Source: Cenarchaeum symbiosum A (GTDB lineage Archaea; Thermoproteota; Nitrososphaeria; Nitrososphaerales; Nitrosopumilaceae). From it: DNA of 64,000 bases. The notes under the pieces are model-generated. The model saw only the letters and a program-made list of their open reading frames with translations. It ran no database searches and was not told where the DNA came from. Of the stretch, positions 7,767 to 14,852 are shown in pieces; the first letter of the stretch is position 1, and each line of letters begins with the position of its first letter. A program made the position numbers and the translations under genes. The stretch is taken from contig DP000238.1 in the NCBI GenBank assembly GCA_000200715.1, positions 804,154 through 868,153 on the forward strand, in the 5' to 3' direction.

Positions 7767-9116
7767 ATGCAGGAATTCGCAATGCCACAAAGTCCCACAA
7801 AGAGCCCTGGAAAGAAAATAGTTGTGGATCCACACCTGACACGCAGGGCCGTATCATACCAGGGGAACAAAACATCCCCAGGATTCCGCTGGTTAAAGTT
7901 CAAAGAGGGCTTTTCCGCCTCGCTTGTGGAGAGTCTTTTGTCCATATCCGGCGGCAAGTCAGTGCTGGACCCGTTCTCTGGCGCGGGCACGACAATTCTC
8001 ACTGCATGCAAAATGGGCAAGAGGTCGGTAGGAATGGATGTAATGCCCATATCGGAAAAGATGGTGGGCGTCATGGATTCTGCGGCCCATGTTTCCATAA
8101 ATGATGTGAGGGATGCCGCAGATGGCATAATGCTGTCCATGAAGGGGTCCGGAGACGGCATCCCGTTTGAGCACCTGCGCATAACACGGGGCGCGTTTCC
8201 CCCCAGGACAGAGAGGGAGCTCTCCCGCGCAAGGCATGCAATCAAATCAATCGGGGATGAGAGTATAAAAAATATCATCAATTTCGCAGTAATGTCCGTG
8301 TTGGAGGAGGTAAGTTATACGCGCAAAGACGGGCAGTTTCTGCGGTGGGACCCGCGGTCGGGCCGCGATGTTGCAGCCGTCCTTGACAAGGGGCGGCTCC
8401 CTTTGCTAAACAAGGCATTTGAGATGAAAATCAAACAGATTATCGAGGATATGCCCCATGTAAAGTCCGCATATGCGGGGCCCCGGCCGGTGGCCAGGAC
8501 GGAATCCTCGCTCAAGGCGCTGCGTAAGATGAAACCCCGCTCCATTGATGCAGTCGTAACGTCGCCCCCATATGCAAACAGGTATGACTATACCCGCACA
8601 TACGCGCTGGAACTCGCTTGGATGGGCTACAGCGAGACAGGCATATCGGCATTGAGGCAGGCAATGCTCACCGCGACCGTGGAAAACCGGCCCAAGGGCG
8701 AATGGCTTGCCAAGGTCTACGGGCGTTCAAGTTTGCCCGGGGAGGCGGCAGATGTATGTGCAAAGAACCGCAGGCTCCAGTCCGCATTAAAATACCTCAA
8801 AAGGCACGCTGCCGAGCTGAACAATCCGCACATAATACGGCTTGTGGAGAACTATTTCGCCGAAATGGCGGTCATAATAGCCGAGCTTGGCAGGATTGTG
8901 AGAAAAAACGGCAATGTATTCATGGTAAATGACAATGTCCGCTATCACGGCATGGACATACCGGTGGACATCATACTGTCGGAGTTTGCAGAAAAGTCCG
9001 GGTTTACTTGCGAGTCGATACGCGCCCTTCCGCGCGGCAAGGGAAATTCAAGCCAGCAGATGGGAAAATTCGGCAGGTCGGAGCTTCGCAAGTGCATCTA
9101 CCGGTGGAAGCGGTGA
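7767..9116 (+). CDS. Solitary DNA (amino-N4/N6) methyltransferase
   Basis: 449 residues from the ATG at 7767; an ATG at 7782 is possible. Motif I DPFSGAGTT is at 68-76, acid D91 ends the following strand, and motif IV TSPPYANRYDY starts at 265. This is the same motif order and almost the same spacing as the methyltransferase at 4175, but the rest of the two sequences differs. AdoMet-dependent modification of cytosine N4 (SPPY type) or adenine N6 is expected. No nuclease gene adjoins it; ~570 bases of apparently non-coding DNA follow. It may be an orphan regulator or epigenetic methyltransferase, or the remnant of a second restriction system. Confidence 0.82.
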   Translation: MQEFAMPQSPTKSPGKKIVVDPHLTRRAVSYQGNKTSPGFRWLKFKEGFSASLVESLLSISGGKSVLDPFSGAGTTILTACKMGKRSVGMDVMPISEKMVGVMDSAAHVSINDVRDAADGIMLSMKGSGDGIPFEHLRITRGAFPPRTERELSRARHAIKSIGDESIKNIINFAVMSVLEEVSYTRKDGQFLRWDPRSGRDVAAVLDKGRLPLLNKAFEMKIKQIIEDMPHVKSAYAGPRPVARTESSLKALRKMKPRSIDAVVTSPPYANRYDYTRTYALELAWMGYSETGISALRQAMLTATVENRPKGEWLAKVYGRSSLPGEAADVCAKNRRLQSALKYLKRHAAELNNPHIIRLVENYFAEMAVIIAELGRIVRKNGNVFMVNDNVRYHGMDIPVDIILSEFAEKSGFTCESIRALPRGKGNSSQQMGKFGRSELRKCIYRWKR

Positions 9117-9690
9117 ATTAGAATATTATCGGGTGCATTGTCCCAAAATCATCTTTGGGAGTCATTGATTGGCTCATTCATACAGCAGGGATGGGCCTCC
9201 CGGTACTACGGGGCCCTTGTTCCCAAAGGCATCCGGGCTTTTCGTATCGGCCGATGCCCGGCAAGGTGTGAAGCCTCCGCCCGTTGCAATATCCCATGAA
9301 CTAATTCACGCCCTCAAAGCAGGGCGCCTCAAAGGCCTGGAAGCATCCCTCCGGCTTGCCGCTGGTCCGAGGGCGGTTTCGGCCGGGAGTTGATCAGGTG
9401 TGCCTTGTTCCAAAGCTCTGCCTCGAAGGTACCCTGCCCGGAGTCGGCGGATCTGCCGGAGAGTGATGAGTATCGCCTCTGATAGCTCCGATGCAGACAG
9501 GCCCTTTGGAGCCGGTGCACGGAATGCCTGATCCCGGCATCGGCAAGGTGCCTGCCCTTTATCGCAGGAGGCTCGCAGATGCGGCACAGATCCGCTTCGC
9601 CACGCTTCAGCAGGGGGGCATGATTTCCGCACTATAGAAACCAGAGTCCCGCGGCGAAATGTTTATCCGTTATGCACGCGTACTGTTATT
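9117..9690. other. Long intergenic region without a recognisable gene
   Basis: About 570 bases between the solitary methyltransferase and the sensor-domain genes. Short open frames on both strands have no recognisable translation. It could hold remains of a lost partner gene, but I see no similarity to a nuclease. The TATA-like TGTTTATCC near 9659-9667 lies about 25 bases before the GTG at 9691. Confidence 0.45.
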
Positions 9691-9930
9691 GTGCGCTCGC
9701 TGTGCCTGATTACCGTGATGCCAGATACTGTCGACAATGTAGTCGGCATCCTCAAAAAGAAGAGAAGGGCCGTAAACGAGGTGATGGTGGTCACGGGAAG
9801 GGCGGACATCTGCGTGATCATGCAGGGGACGATGGACGAGATAAACGGGGCGGTCATCGACTTTAAGAAGATAAAGGACATCGTATCGACAGAGACCATG
9901 ATGGAAGTGGAGGTGGACATGGGTTGGTAA
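9691..9930 (+). CDS. Stand-alone Lrp/AsnC ligand-sensing domain protein
   Basis: 79 residues from the GTG at 9691, chosen from the TATA-like element ~25 bases upstream. The translation matches the C-terminal RAM domain of Lrp/AsnC regulators (beta-alpha-beta-beta-alpha-beta), with CLITVMPDTVDNVV, then VNEVMVVTGRADICVIM and the second helix IDFKKIKDI. It has no DNA-binding helix-turn-helix. Such single-domain proteins form oligomers, bind amino acids and may modulate full-length Lrp proteins. It overlaps the next gene by seven bases, so the two form an operon of related proteins. Confidence 0.78.
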   Translation: MRSLCLITVMPDTVDNVVGILKKKRRAVNEVMVVTGRADICVIMQGTMDEINGAVIDFKKIKDIVSTETMMEVEVDMGW

Positions 9931-10142
9931 GGGCAGTCATACTAGTCAAGTCGCCCAAAAAGCTCATAGCCGCCAGGCTGCGCAAGGTGGGCCCCGTGTA
10001 TGATTCATTTCCAGTCAGCGGCCAGTTCGACGCGGTGGCGACCGTAGAGGTAGACGAGCTCGCAGGCATAAAGGACGTGGCGGCCGAGATCCAGAGGATA
10101 GACGGGGTCGAGAGGACCGAGACGCTAGTCGAGGTCCGGTGA
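9924..10142 (+). CDS. Second stand-alone Lrp/AsnC ligand-sensing domain protein
   Basis: 72 residues from a TTG at 9924, overlapping the preceding gene by seven bases. VRAVILVKSPKKLIAARL, then FPVSGQFDAVATVEV and a helix leading to GVERTETLVEV, is a complete RAM-type fold without a DNA-binding domain. The two neighbours share the fold but little sequence, so they may form hetero-oligomers or be an old duplication. The ligand cannot be told from sequence. Confidence 0.75.
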   Translation: MVRAVILVKSPKKLIAARLRKVGPVYDSFPVSGQFDAVATVEVDELAGIKDVAAEIQRIDGVERTETLVEVR

Positions 10143-10164
10143 CCTGGAGTATACCAATGGCAAG

Positions 10165-10173
10165 GATTTTAAC
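10165..10173 (+). promoter_or_regulatory. TATA box of the VOC gene
   Basis: GATTTTAAC, centred ~26 bases before the ATG at 10195, indicates a leaderless transcript separate from the upstream sensor-domain operon. Confidence 0.55.
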
Positions 10174-10194
10174 TTCGTTGGTGGCAGGCAGGAT

Positions 10195-10608
10195 ATGCAG
10201 GTAAGAAGGGTCGGAAACATCATACTCGCGGTCAAGGATATAGACCAGTCCCTCGAGTTCTACCACGAGGTGATAGGTCTCCCCATAAAGAGGCAGAGAA
10301 GGGCCTGGGTGGACCTTGGCACAACGGGGGCGCTGCTCAGCCTGCACCCGGCATCACTTACCGCAGAGCATGTCGGGGGGTCGCTCGACAACGGGATAAC
10401 CATAGGCTTTCTGGTCGGCGACATAAAATCGGCGCTCGACGAGATGCGCGCCAAGGGCGTCACAGTCCACAGGGAGATAGTCGAGCGCGTGCCCGGAAAA
10501 AACGCCATAGTATTGGATCCAGACGGCTATCTTGTATCATTGTTCGAGCCAAACCCGGCAGACAAATCAGAGCAGACAGGCGGGTACCACGGGTTCACGC
10601 CGGCCTAG
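10195..10608 (+). CDS. VOC (glyoxalase/dioxygenase) superfamily protein
   Basis: 137 residues with two beta-alpha-beta-beta-beta halves typical of the vicinal oxygen chelate fold. The first has VGNIILAVKDIDQSLEFYHEVIGL and GALLSLHP; the second has GITIGFLVGDIKSALDEM and AIVLDPDGYLVSLFEPN, the usual second-half signature with the metal-binding Glu of LFEPN. Candidate metal ligands also include His in LSLHP. Members act as glyoxalases, dioxygenases or resistance proteins; the substrate is not predictable here. The stop codon overlaps that of the convergent gene downstream in a CTAG. Confidence 0.85.
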   Translation: MQVRRVGNIILAVKDIDQSLEFYHEVIGLPIKRQRRAWVDLGTTGALLSLHPASLTAEHVGGSLDNGITIGFLVGDIKSALDEMRAKGVTVHREIVERVPGKNAIVLDPDGYLVSLFEPNPADKSEQTGGYHGFTPA

Positions 10609-10991
10609 GCCAGGCGCCGTATCCCGGATATGATCTTCATGATGTTCTTTTGTTTTGCGTTGATTGATATGTAATAGGTCGCATCGCCCCTCTGGCATGC
10701 GACTATCGTGGCCTTTTTGTGCCGGAGCACCACATAGTCGAGAGCCCCCACTGCCGCAGACGGGCCCTTGCGGAGAGTAATCAGGGTCGACATGATAAAG
10801 AACTCGTCTTTTACCTGCTCGGGGCTGAGCAGCGGCTTTACACCGGGCCGGACCACTCCCGCAAGCGTCCGCCCCAGCCCGTTGATCACGCCGGCATACC
10901 GTATAGACGGGGACAATTCCAGCATCTTTTTGCACGTTGCACGGTATCCTGCAATCTTGGCATCCCATCTCTGGGCGGGGGTGATTGTCAT
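10605..10991 (-). CDS. Conserved-looking hypothetical protein, possible sensor-fold
   Basis: 128 residues. The start ATG at 10991 has a TATA-like TTTAATA ~26 bases upstream on the minus strand (about 11011-11018). The sequence has an N-terminal helix (RWDAKIAGYRATCKKMLEL), then alternating strands around RYAGVINGLGRTLAGVVRPG and a helix EQVKDEFFIMSTLITLR, then strands DYVVLRHKKATIVAC and ATYYISIN. This order resembles small profilin/roadblock-like or PAS-like sensor folds. I think related short proteins occur in other thaumarchaea (DUF6659-like), but I am not sure. Function unknown. Confidence 0.72.
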   Translation of the reverse strand: MTITPAQRWDAKIAGYRATCKKMLELSPSIRYAGVINGLGRTLAGVVRPGVKPLLSPEQVKDEFFIMSTLITLRKGPSAAVGALDYVVLRHKKATIVACQRGDATYYISINAKQKNIMKIISGIRRLA

Positions 10992-11014
10992 GGCAGGACT
11001 AGCACTGTGGGATA

Positions 11015-11383
11015 TTAAACGGTTTGCCGCCCGGGCTGAACAGTGCGGTCATTCCCCTTGAGCTCTGCATTCTCCTTTCGGAGCCGGGCGTTTTCCGCCC
11101 TGAGTGAATCAGGAGTCTCGCGGCCTGCATACAGGGGGTGGCCCGGAGGCACAAGCCTGGGGGACTGCCGGGCAAGGCCTGCGGCCATTCCAAGGTATGC
11201 CTCGCGGTAATCATCGAGGCCGGGCACGGGCCTGTTCATGCGCCCAAAGTATCCACTGATTGTGCCCCGTATTCCGGGCGCATTGGGCAGCCCCGGCGGA
11301 ACGCGGGGAAACTGCATGGCAAGCGGGAGCATGTCCGGGTCTATCCCGTAGAGGCGCCGCAGGTGGTCGATGGGCTGTTCCAT
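11015..11383 (-). CDS. Hypothetical protein with C-terminal coiled coil
   Basis: 122 residues from the ATG at 11383, chosen because a TATA-like AAAAATACA lies ~27 bases upstream on the minus strand; the frame is open to 11449. The N-terminus (EQPIDHLRRLYGIDPDMLPL) is followed by a Pro/Gly-rich middle. The last ~30 residues (SLRAENARLRKENAELKG) are a clear short leucine-zipper-like coiled coil, so the protein probably oligomerises. It lies 23 bases upstream of the 10605-10991 gene, which has its own TATA box. Family and function not recognised. Confidence 0.6.
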   Translation of the reverse strand: MEQPIDHLRRLYGIDPDMLPLAMQFPRVPPGLPNAPGIRGTISGYFGRMNRPVPGLDDYREAYLGMAAGLARQSPRLVPPGHPLYAGRETPDSLRAENARLRKENAELKGNDRTVQPGRQTV

Positions 11384-11579
11384 GGTAAGTACGGCCCGGG
11401 AGGTGTATTTTTGCCTTGCCCTCTGCGGGTTTGCCCCCCGGCCACGCAAGACAGGATTTCAGGCACGAACCCCGCCCTGGATTTTTCCCCACGCACGGGC
11501 TCAAATCTTTGCCATCTCTCTTTGTGCCTGCGGCGGCTAATTTTGATCGATCCCGGCTCAATTTGAGCTGATCGCAGAT

Positions 11580-11588
11580 CCTTATAGA
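11580..11588 (+). promoter_or_regulatory. TATA box of the 45-residue protein gene
   Basis: CTTATAGAA lies ~26 bases before the ATG at 11611, supporting expression of this very short gene. Confidence 0.5.
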
Positions 11589-11610
11589 ACAGCCCTTGAT
11601 CGCAGATACC

Positions 11611-11748
11611 ATGACACGGCACTGTACGCGCTGCAAGCAGGAGATGGCGGGCTCGGAATTATACAAGATAGTCATGTACGTGGTAAACGGCAAGTTTACC
11701 GAGCACCATTACGAGCATGTCGAGTGCCCCGGAAGGTTCTCTGTATAG
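11611..11748 (+). CDS. Very small Cys/His-rich protein (45 residues)
   Basis: ATG at 11611 to TAG at 11746-11748. The translation begins MTRHCTRCKQEM and ends EHVECPGRFSV. Residues H4, C5, C8 and the distal H31, H32, H35 and C39 could bind one zinc ion (CxxC knuckle plus His/Cys). A TATA box stands at leaderless spacing, and the stop is one base from the stop of the convergent cyclase gene, so the gene fits its slot exactly. No family recognised. Small zinc-knuckle proteins are common in archaea and often bind nucleic acids; this is inference. Confidence 0.65.
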   Translation: MTRHCTRCKQEMAGSELYKIVMYVVNGKFTEHHYEHVECPGRFSV

Positions 11749-11749
11749 A

Positions 11750-12568
11750 CTAGCCCTTGTACCCGTATACCCCGTAGATCTCCCCTGTTCTCCTCGAGCG
11801 GTACTTCCAGTCTGTTCCTTTCCATTCTATCTTTTCAAACGAGCCCTGCCTTGCGGGGTGCAGCCGGTCGTAGACGTCTATTCCTATGAGCACCTGGCCG
11901 GGCTTTGCGTGCGACTGGATCTTTGCGGCTATGTTCAGGACGGGGCCTATCAGGTCGACGGGGGCGCGGGCCTCGTCTGCGCCATACCTGACTACAAGCG
12001 CCCTGCCGTGGTCTATGCCCACCTTGATCCGAAGATCCGGGTAGTCGTACTGGTTGAGTATCGGGTTTATCCCGTCTTTGACTGCAGTTATCATGGATTT
12101 TGCGCACTCTACTACCGTATCGGCTATCCTAAGCGAGTCGCCCCCGGCAAAAAACGCGATCACAGCATCGCCTACAAATTTCAGCACAAAGCCCCCGTAG
12201 CGCCGGACCACATAGGCCATCTCCTGCGCAAACGAGCTGATTATAGTGGCTATCTTCTCCTCTGGCAGCTCCAGCGTCATGTCGGTAGAGCCCACAAGGT
12301 CCACGTACATTACGCCCATTTCTATCTTGGAGAAGACGTGCGATCTCAGATAGTTCTCGGATTCATCAAACGGCCCCGAGTATTCATAGCCCTTCCGGAG
12401 GGCACCCCAGACCCTCTTTTGTATCTCGGTGATCAGGGTCTCGGAATCTACCACGGGCGTGCCGCTCCGGCTGAGCAGCATGTCCACTATTGGAACGGCA
12501 TGATCCTCCCCGGCGGCCATCATCGGCCCCCCGGCGCGGCAGGCCTGTGTGTTTTCATGCGTTGTCAT
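11750..12568 (-). CDS. Class III adenylate/guanylate cyclase-type protein
   Basis: 272 residues from the ATG at 12568 (frame open to 12646; a TATA-like TTATTTTT lies ~20-25 bases upstream of 12568). The catalytic domain covers ~80-260. The two metal-binding aspartates are in VMYVDLVGSTD (D90) and FVGDAVIAFF (D134), with a Lys just before (K130). The transition-state region reads VLNIAAKI: the Asn is kept, but the usual Arg of NxAAR is Lys. No membrane segment or recognisable sensor domain; the first ~80 residues are unassigned. It probably makes cAMP or cGMP in the cytoplasm, or binds nucleotide with altered activity. Convergent with the 45-residue gene. Confidence 0.82.
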   Translation of the reverse strand: MTTHENTQACRAGGPMMAAGEDHAVPIVDMLLSRSGTPVVDSETLITEIQKRVWGALRKGYEYSGPFDESENYLRSHVFSKIEMGVMYVDLVGSTDMTLELPEEKIATIISSFAQEMAYVVRRYGGFVLKFVGDAVIAFFAGGDSLRIADTVVECAKSMITAVKDGINPILNQYDYPDLRIKVGIDHGRALVVRYGADEARAPVDLIGPVLNIAAKIQSHAKPGQVLIGIDVYDRLHPARQGSFEKIEWKGTDWKYRSRRTGEIYGVYGYKG

Positions 12569-13381
12569 GCACGGCGGCCAAAAATAACGGTTCCCATTTG
12601 GGAGCCGCCGGCCCGGGGCGTATCGCACGGGGCCTGTGCATGCCATCTTGCAGGCCGTGTTCCGGGGATCCCGGGCGCGAATTCTCCCGGGGGCCCGCAG
12701 GGGAGCCGGGATGTATGGCGCCGCGGCTTATTTCCCGGACCGTATCCATTGGGCAGAATTACAGCGCTTGCGCAGTCTCCGAGATGCTGTTCTAGAATGC
12801 CCGGCTGGTAAACTTGGGGCAAAAGTCAGACAGGGGCACGGGCAGTGTGCGGTCAGTGTCAGGAGGCAATCTATGGGATGTGCGCATTCCTGCAGGCCTA
12901 TCGGAGGCTCCGGGGAGCCCCCGCGGGCATAACCGGCAGGATTGCAGGCGCATGGAGGAAGGGCTGGTTGGAAGGCTGGAGAATAGATGCGCGGGCCTAA
13001 GCGTCGGGGGCCCCGCACCATCCAAGCTGCCCCCATGGAGCAGGGGGCCCCGCAATACGGCCCATCTTGTACCTGTTCCAGGCGGCGTCCACGGATGATC
13101 TCCGACGCTCCGCATATAGCCGGGGAAGATGATGCCATCCAATCTGCCGGCCCGTCACCAAGGGGCCGCCCGCATCCTGCCGGGAGACTGCCAAATATCA
13201 CCGCATTGAGCTTGCGGTTTCTAGCCACCAGTTGAGCTCTCCGCCGCCGAGACTTTGCCCTGCAGGGCCGCATCTCCTAGATCTCCATGGCGGTGTGCGT
13301 TTCATGCTGCATGGGTTTTTCGGCCAGATGCCGTCAAAGTCGTGCATGGCGTAAACACACACGCTCGTTTAGATTAAAATA
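12569..13381. other. Gene-poor region containing intergenic repeat A copy 1
   Basis: About 810 bases. Several minus-strand frames (for example 12728-13273) are open but give Pro/Arg/Gly/Ala-rich translations without recognisable domains, and I treat them as chance. The stretch 12746-12948 is a diverged copy of a segment at 14149-14375 and is listed separately. I see nothing else except AT-rich bases near 13366-13381 just before the next gene. Confidence 0.5.
12746..12948 (+). repeat. Intergenic repeat A, copy 1
   Basis: About 200 bases alignable by eye with 14149-14375. Best-matching blocks are the start (CCATTG...ACAGC...CTCC.AGA.GCTG), the centre (GGGCAGTG..CGGTC) and the end, where CGGAGGCTCCGGGG is followed by CCCCCGCGGGCA in both. 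Divergence and several indels suggest an old duplication. A coding origin is possible but no intact frame is shared. Confidence 0.6.
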
Positions 13382-13645
13382 ATGGATCAGTGCAAGATTG
13401 TCGTGAGGCCCATTCCCAAAGGCGAAGAGGAGAGAATCCGCATGATGCAGGATATTGTGCACTCGGGCATAAAAAAGATGCACAGGGTCCGGTTCCGCTT
13501 TTATGAGGAAGAGTTTACGGACCACCTGAAGGATATCATGTTCGACTTGAAGGATTTGTACACCATGGAGCGGGAGCTAAAAAAAATGCGCAAGATGCTC
13601 AATATCATGGAATTTGAAAGACAGGAGAGATTGCGCATAAAATAG
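13382..13645 (+). CDS. Small highly charged hypothetical protein
   Basis: 87 residues from the ATG at 13382 to TAG. The N-terminus MDQCKIVVRPIPKGEEERIR could be a beta strand and turn; the rest is helical and rich in Lys, Arg, Glu and Met, with heptad-like spacing near DLYTMERELKKMRKML (probable coiled coil). Codon use and composition look coding, unlike the flanking non-coding DNA. The upstream AT-rich string (13366-13381) is closer than a normal TATA box. No family recognised. Confidence 0.6.
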   Translation: MDQCKIVVRPIPKGEEERIRMMQDIVHSGIKKMHRVRFRFYEEEFTDHLKDIMFDLKDLYTMERELKKMRKMLNIMEFERQERLRIK

Positions 13646-13918
13646 GAGCCCAAAAGAATGCGTAAAGTGTGCGATATATCGCAGAGATCACACCAGGCAG
13701 ACGACATTTGGAAGAGGCACCCGGGCGCCGGTTTGATCAGAATGTATACGCCCATATCCGCGCAGCATCCGTGTTTCTGTACAAATGCCGGAAGGGGATA
13801 ACGGACCGGTTTTGAGCACGGTGCCGATTGTAGAGATTTTGCAGGGGACGATGATAGAGAGCATGCCAAATCATACATTGCTCTTGAACTAGCAGGGATA
13901 ATTGCCGGGTATGCACGG

Positions 13919-14096
13919 CAGGGTCATAAAGCACGCGAGTTGTAATGACAGGCCGAACTGCGCAATGGAATGGGTGATTTTGTTGGAAAATGACAGTGGC
14001 CCCCGGCCACCATAACCCGGCGAAGATCGTCGTGTTACGGGGCGTAAGCCACTAATTGAACAGGAATGCTTTTTGTTTAATAATCTTTGTTTCCAA
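13919..14096 (+). repeat. Intergenic repeat B, copy 1
   Basis: About 178 bases repeated directly at 14379-14562. Its 59-base core (13995-14053) matches the second copy at 58 of 59 positions by eye and is bounded by the inverted ends AGTGGC and GCCACT. Inside is a perfect hairpin GTGGCC-CCC-GGCCAC. The flanks are less conserved but include identical GATTTTGTTGGAAAAT before and TTGTTTAATAA after the core. Confidence 0.8.
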
Positions 14097-14148
14097 GCCG
14101 GTCGTAAGGGTTTAGGCTAGGCACGGAATAATCGACACCAAGCAGGAG

Positions 14149-14375
14149 CCATTGAGAATGGGATCACAGCACCGGCACGGACTCCTAGACGCTGCTCCAG
14201 AATACCCGCAGGTATGGAATGCCCGGCGGGAGGGCCTGTAGAATGGCCAAAAGACAAGGCATTACGGGCAGTGTCCGGTCGCAGCATCAAGAGGCAGTAA
14301 TCCAACACACGCATCGCGGCAGACCTGCCGGAGGCTCCGGGGAACCCCCGCGGGCACAACCGGCGGGATTGCGGG
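14149..14375 (+). repeat. Intergenic repeat A, copy 2
   Basis: Second copy of the segment at 12746-12948, here lying between the two copies of repeat B. It carries the same terminal block with CGGAGGCTCCGGGG and CCCCCGCGGGCA. Length differs by ~25 bases through indels. Confidence 0.6.
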
Positions 14376-14378
14376 TTC

Positions 14379-14562
14379 CAGGGTCATAATGCACGTGAGT
14401 CATCAAGACAGTCCAGTTGAACTGCGCAATCCAATGGACGATTTTGTTGGAAAATTATAGTGGCCCCCGGCCACCATAACCCGGCGACGATCGTCGTGTT
14501 ACGGGGCGTAAGCCACTGTATGCACAAGGGCAGTTCTTGTTTAATAACATTTGTTTCCGGCA
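14379..14562 (+). repeat. Intergenic repeat B, copy 2
   Basis: Direct repeat of 13919-14096. The core is at 14459-14517. In this copy the core contains a perfect 12-base palindrome CGACGATCGTCG (14485-14496); the single core difference from copy 1 lies inside this palindrome. Confidence 0.8.
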
Positions 14563-14820
14563 TCTCTGGCAGGATGCAAAGGGTTTCCAAGGCAAGATCC
14601 GTGCCAGAAATCGGATTGAACGGGGGGCAAATTATCACAGATGATGCATGCAGCGGCGTTAAGGCAATCCGTGGATGCCAGGCTCCACATGGCGGAGCCG
14701 GTGTGCCGGGCACGGACGCCGGGCGGCATGACGTCCGGGGCTTGCATGTATCGAGGTGCGGAGTGTGCCAGTCCGGGGAATTTGCCGGCGATGGAGGCAC
14801 AGGCCGCGTCAGGCATGCAA

Positions 14821-14830
14821 GGTTTAAGGA
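14821..14830 (+). promoter_or_regulatory. TATA box of the 285-residue protein gene
   Basis: GGTTTAAGGA about 25-30 bases before the ATG at 14853. It supports this start over the open frame that extends back to 14460. Confidence 0.55.
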
Positions 14831-14852
14831 TAGCAACGGATCACACCCGCGC

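Larger units (their letters stand above)
13646..14852. other. Gene-free region holding a B-A-B repeat cluster
   Basis: About 1.2 kb without a convincing gene. From 13919 to 14562 it is almost entirely repeats: B copy 1, A copy 2, B copy 2, each listed separately. 13646-13918 and 14563-14820 show nothing I can name. An open frame starting at 14460 runs into the next gene, but its first 131 codons cross repeat B and are not coding. Confidence 0.55.

Noticed and set aside
12728-13273. 181-codon minus-strand frame upstream of the cyclase
   Set aside because: Arg/Pro/Cys-rich translation, crosses repeat A, and no promoter or ribosome site. Treated as chance.
14460-14852. N-terminal extension of the 285-residue protein
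   Set aside because: The extension would translate the core of repeat B, and a TATA box sits just before the ATG at 14853.
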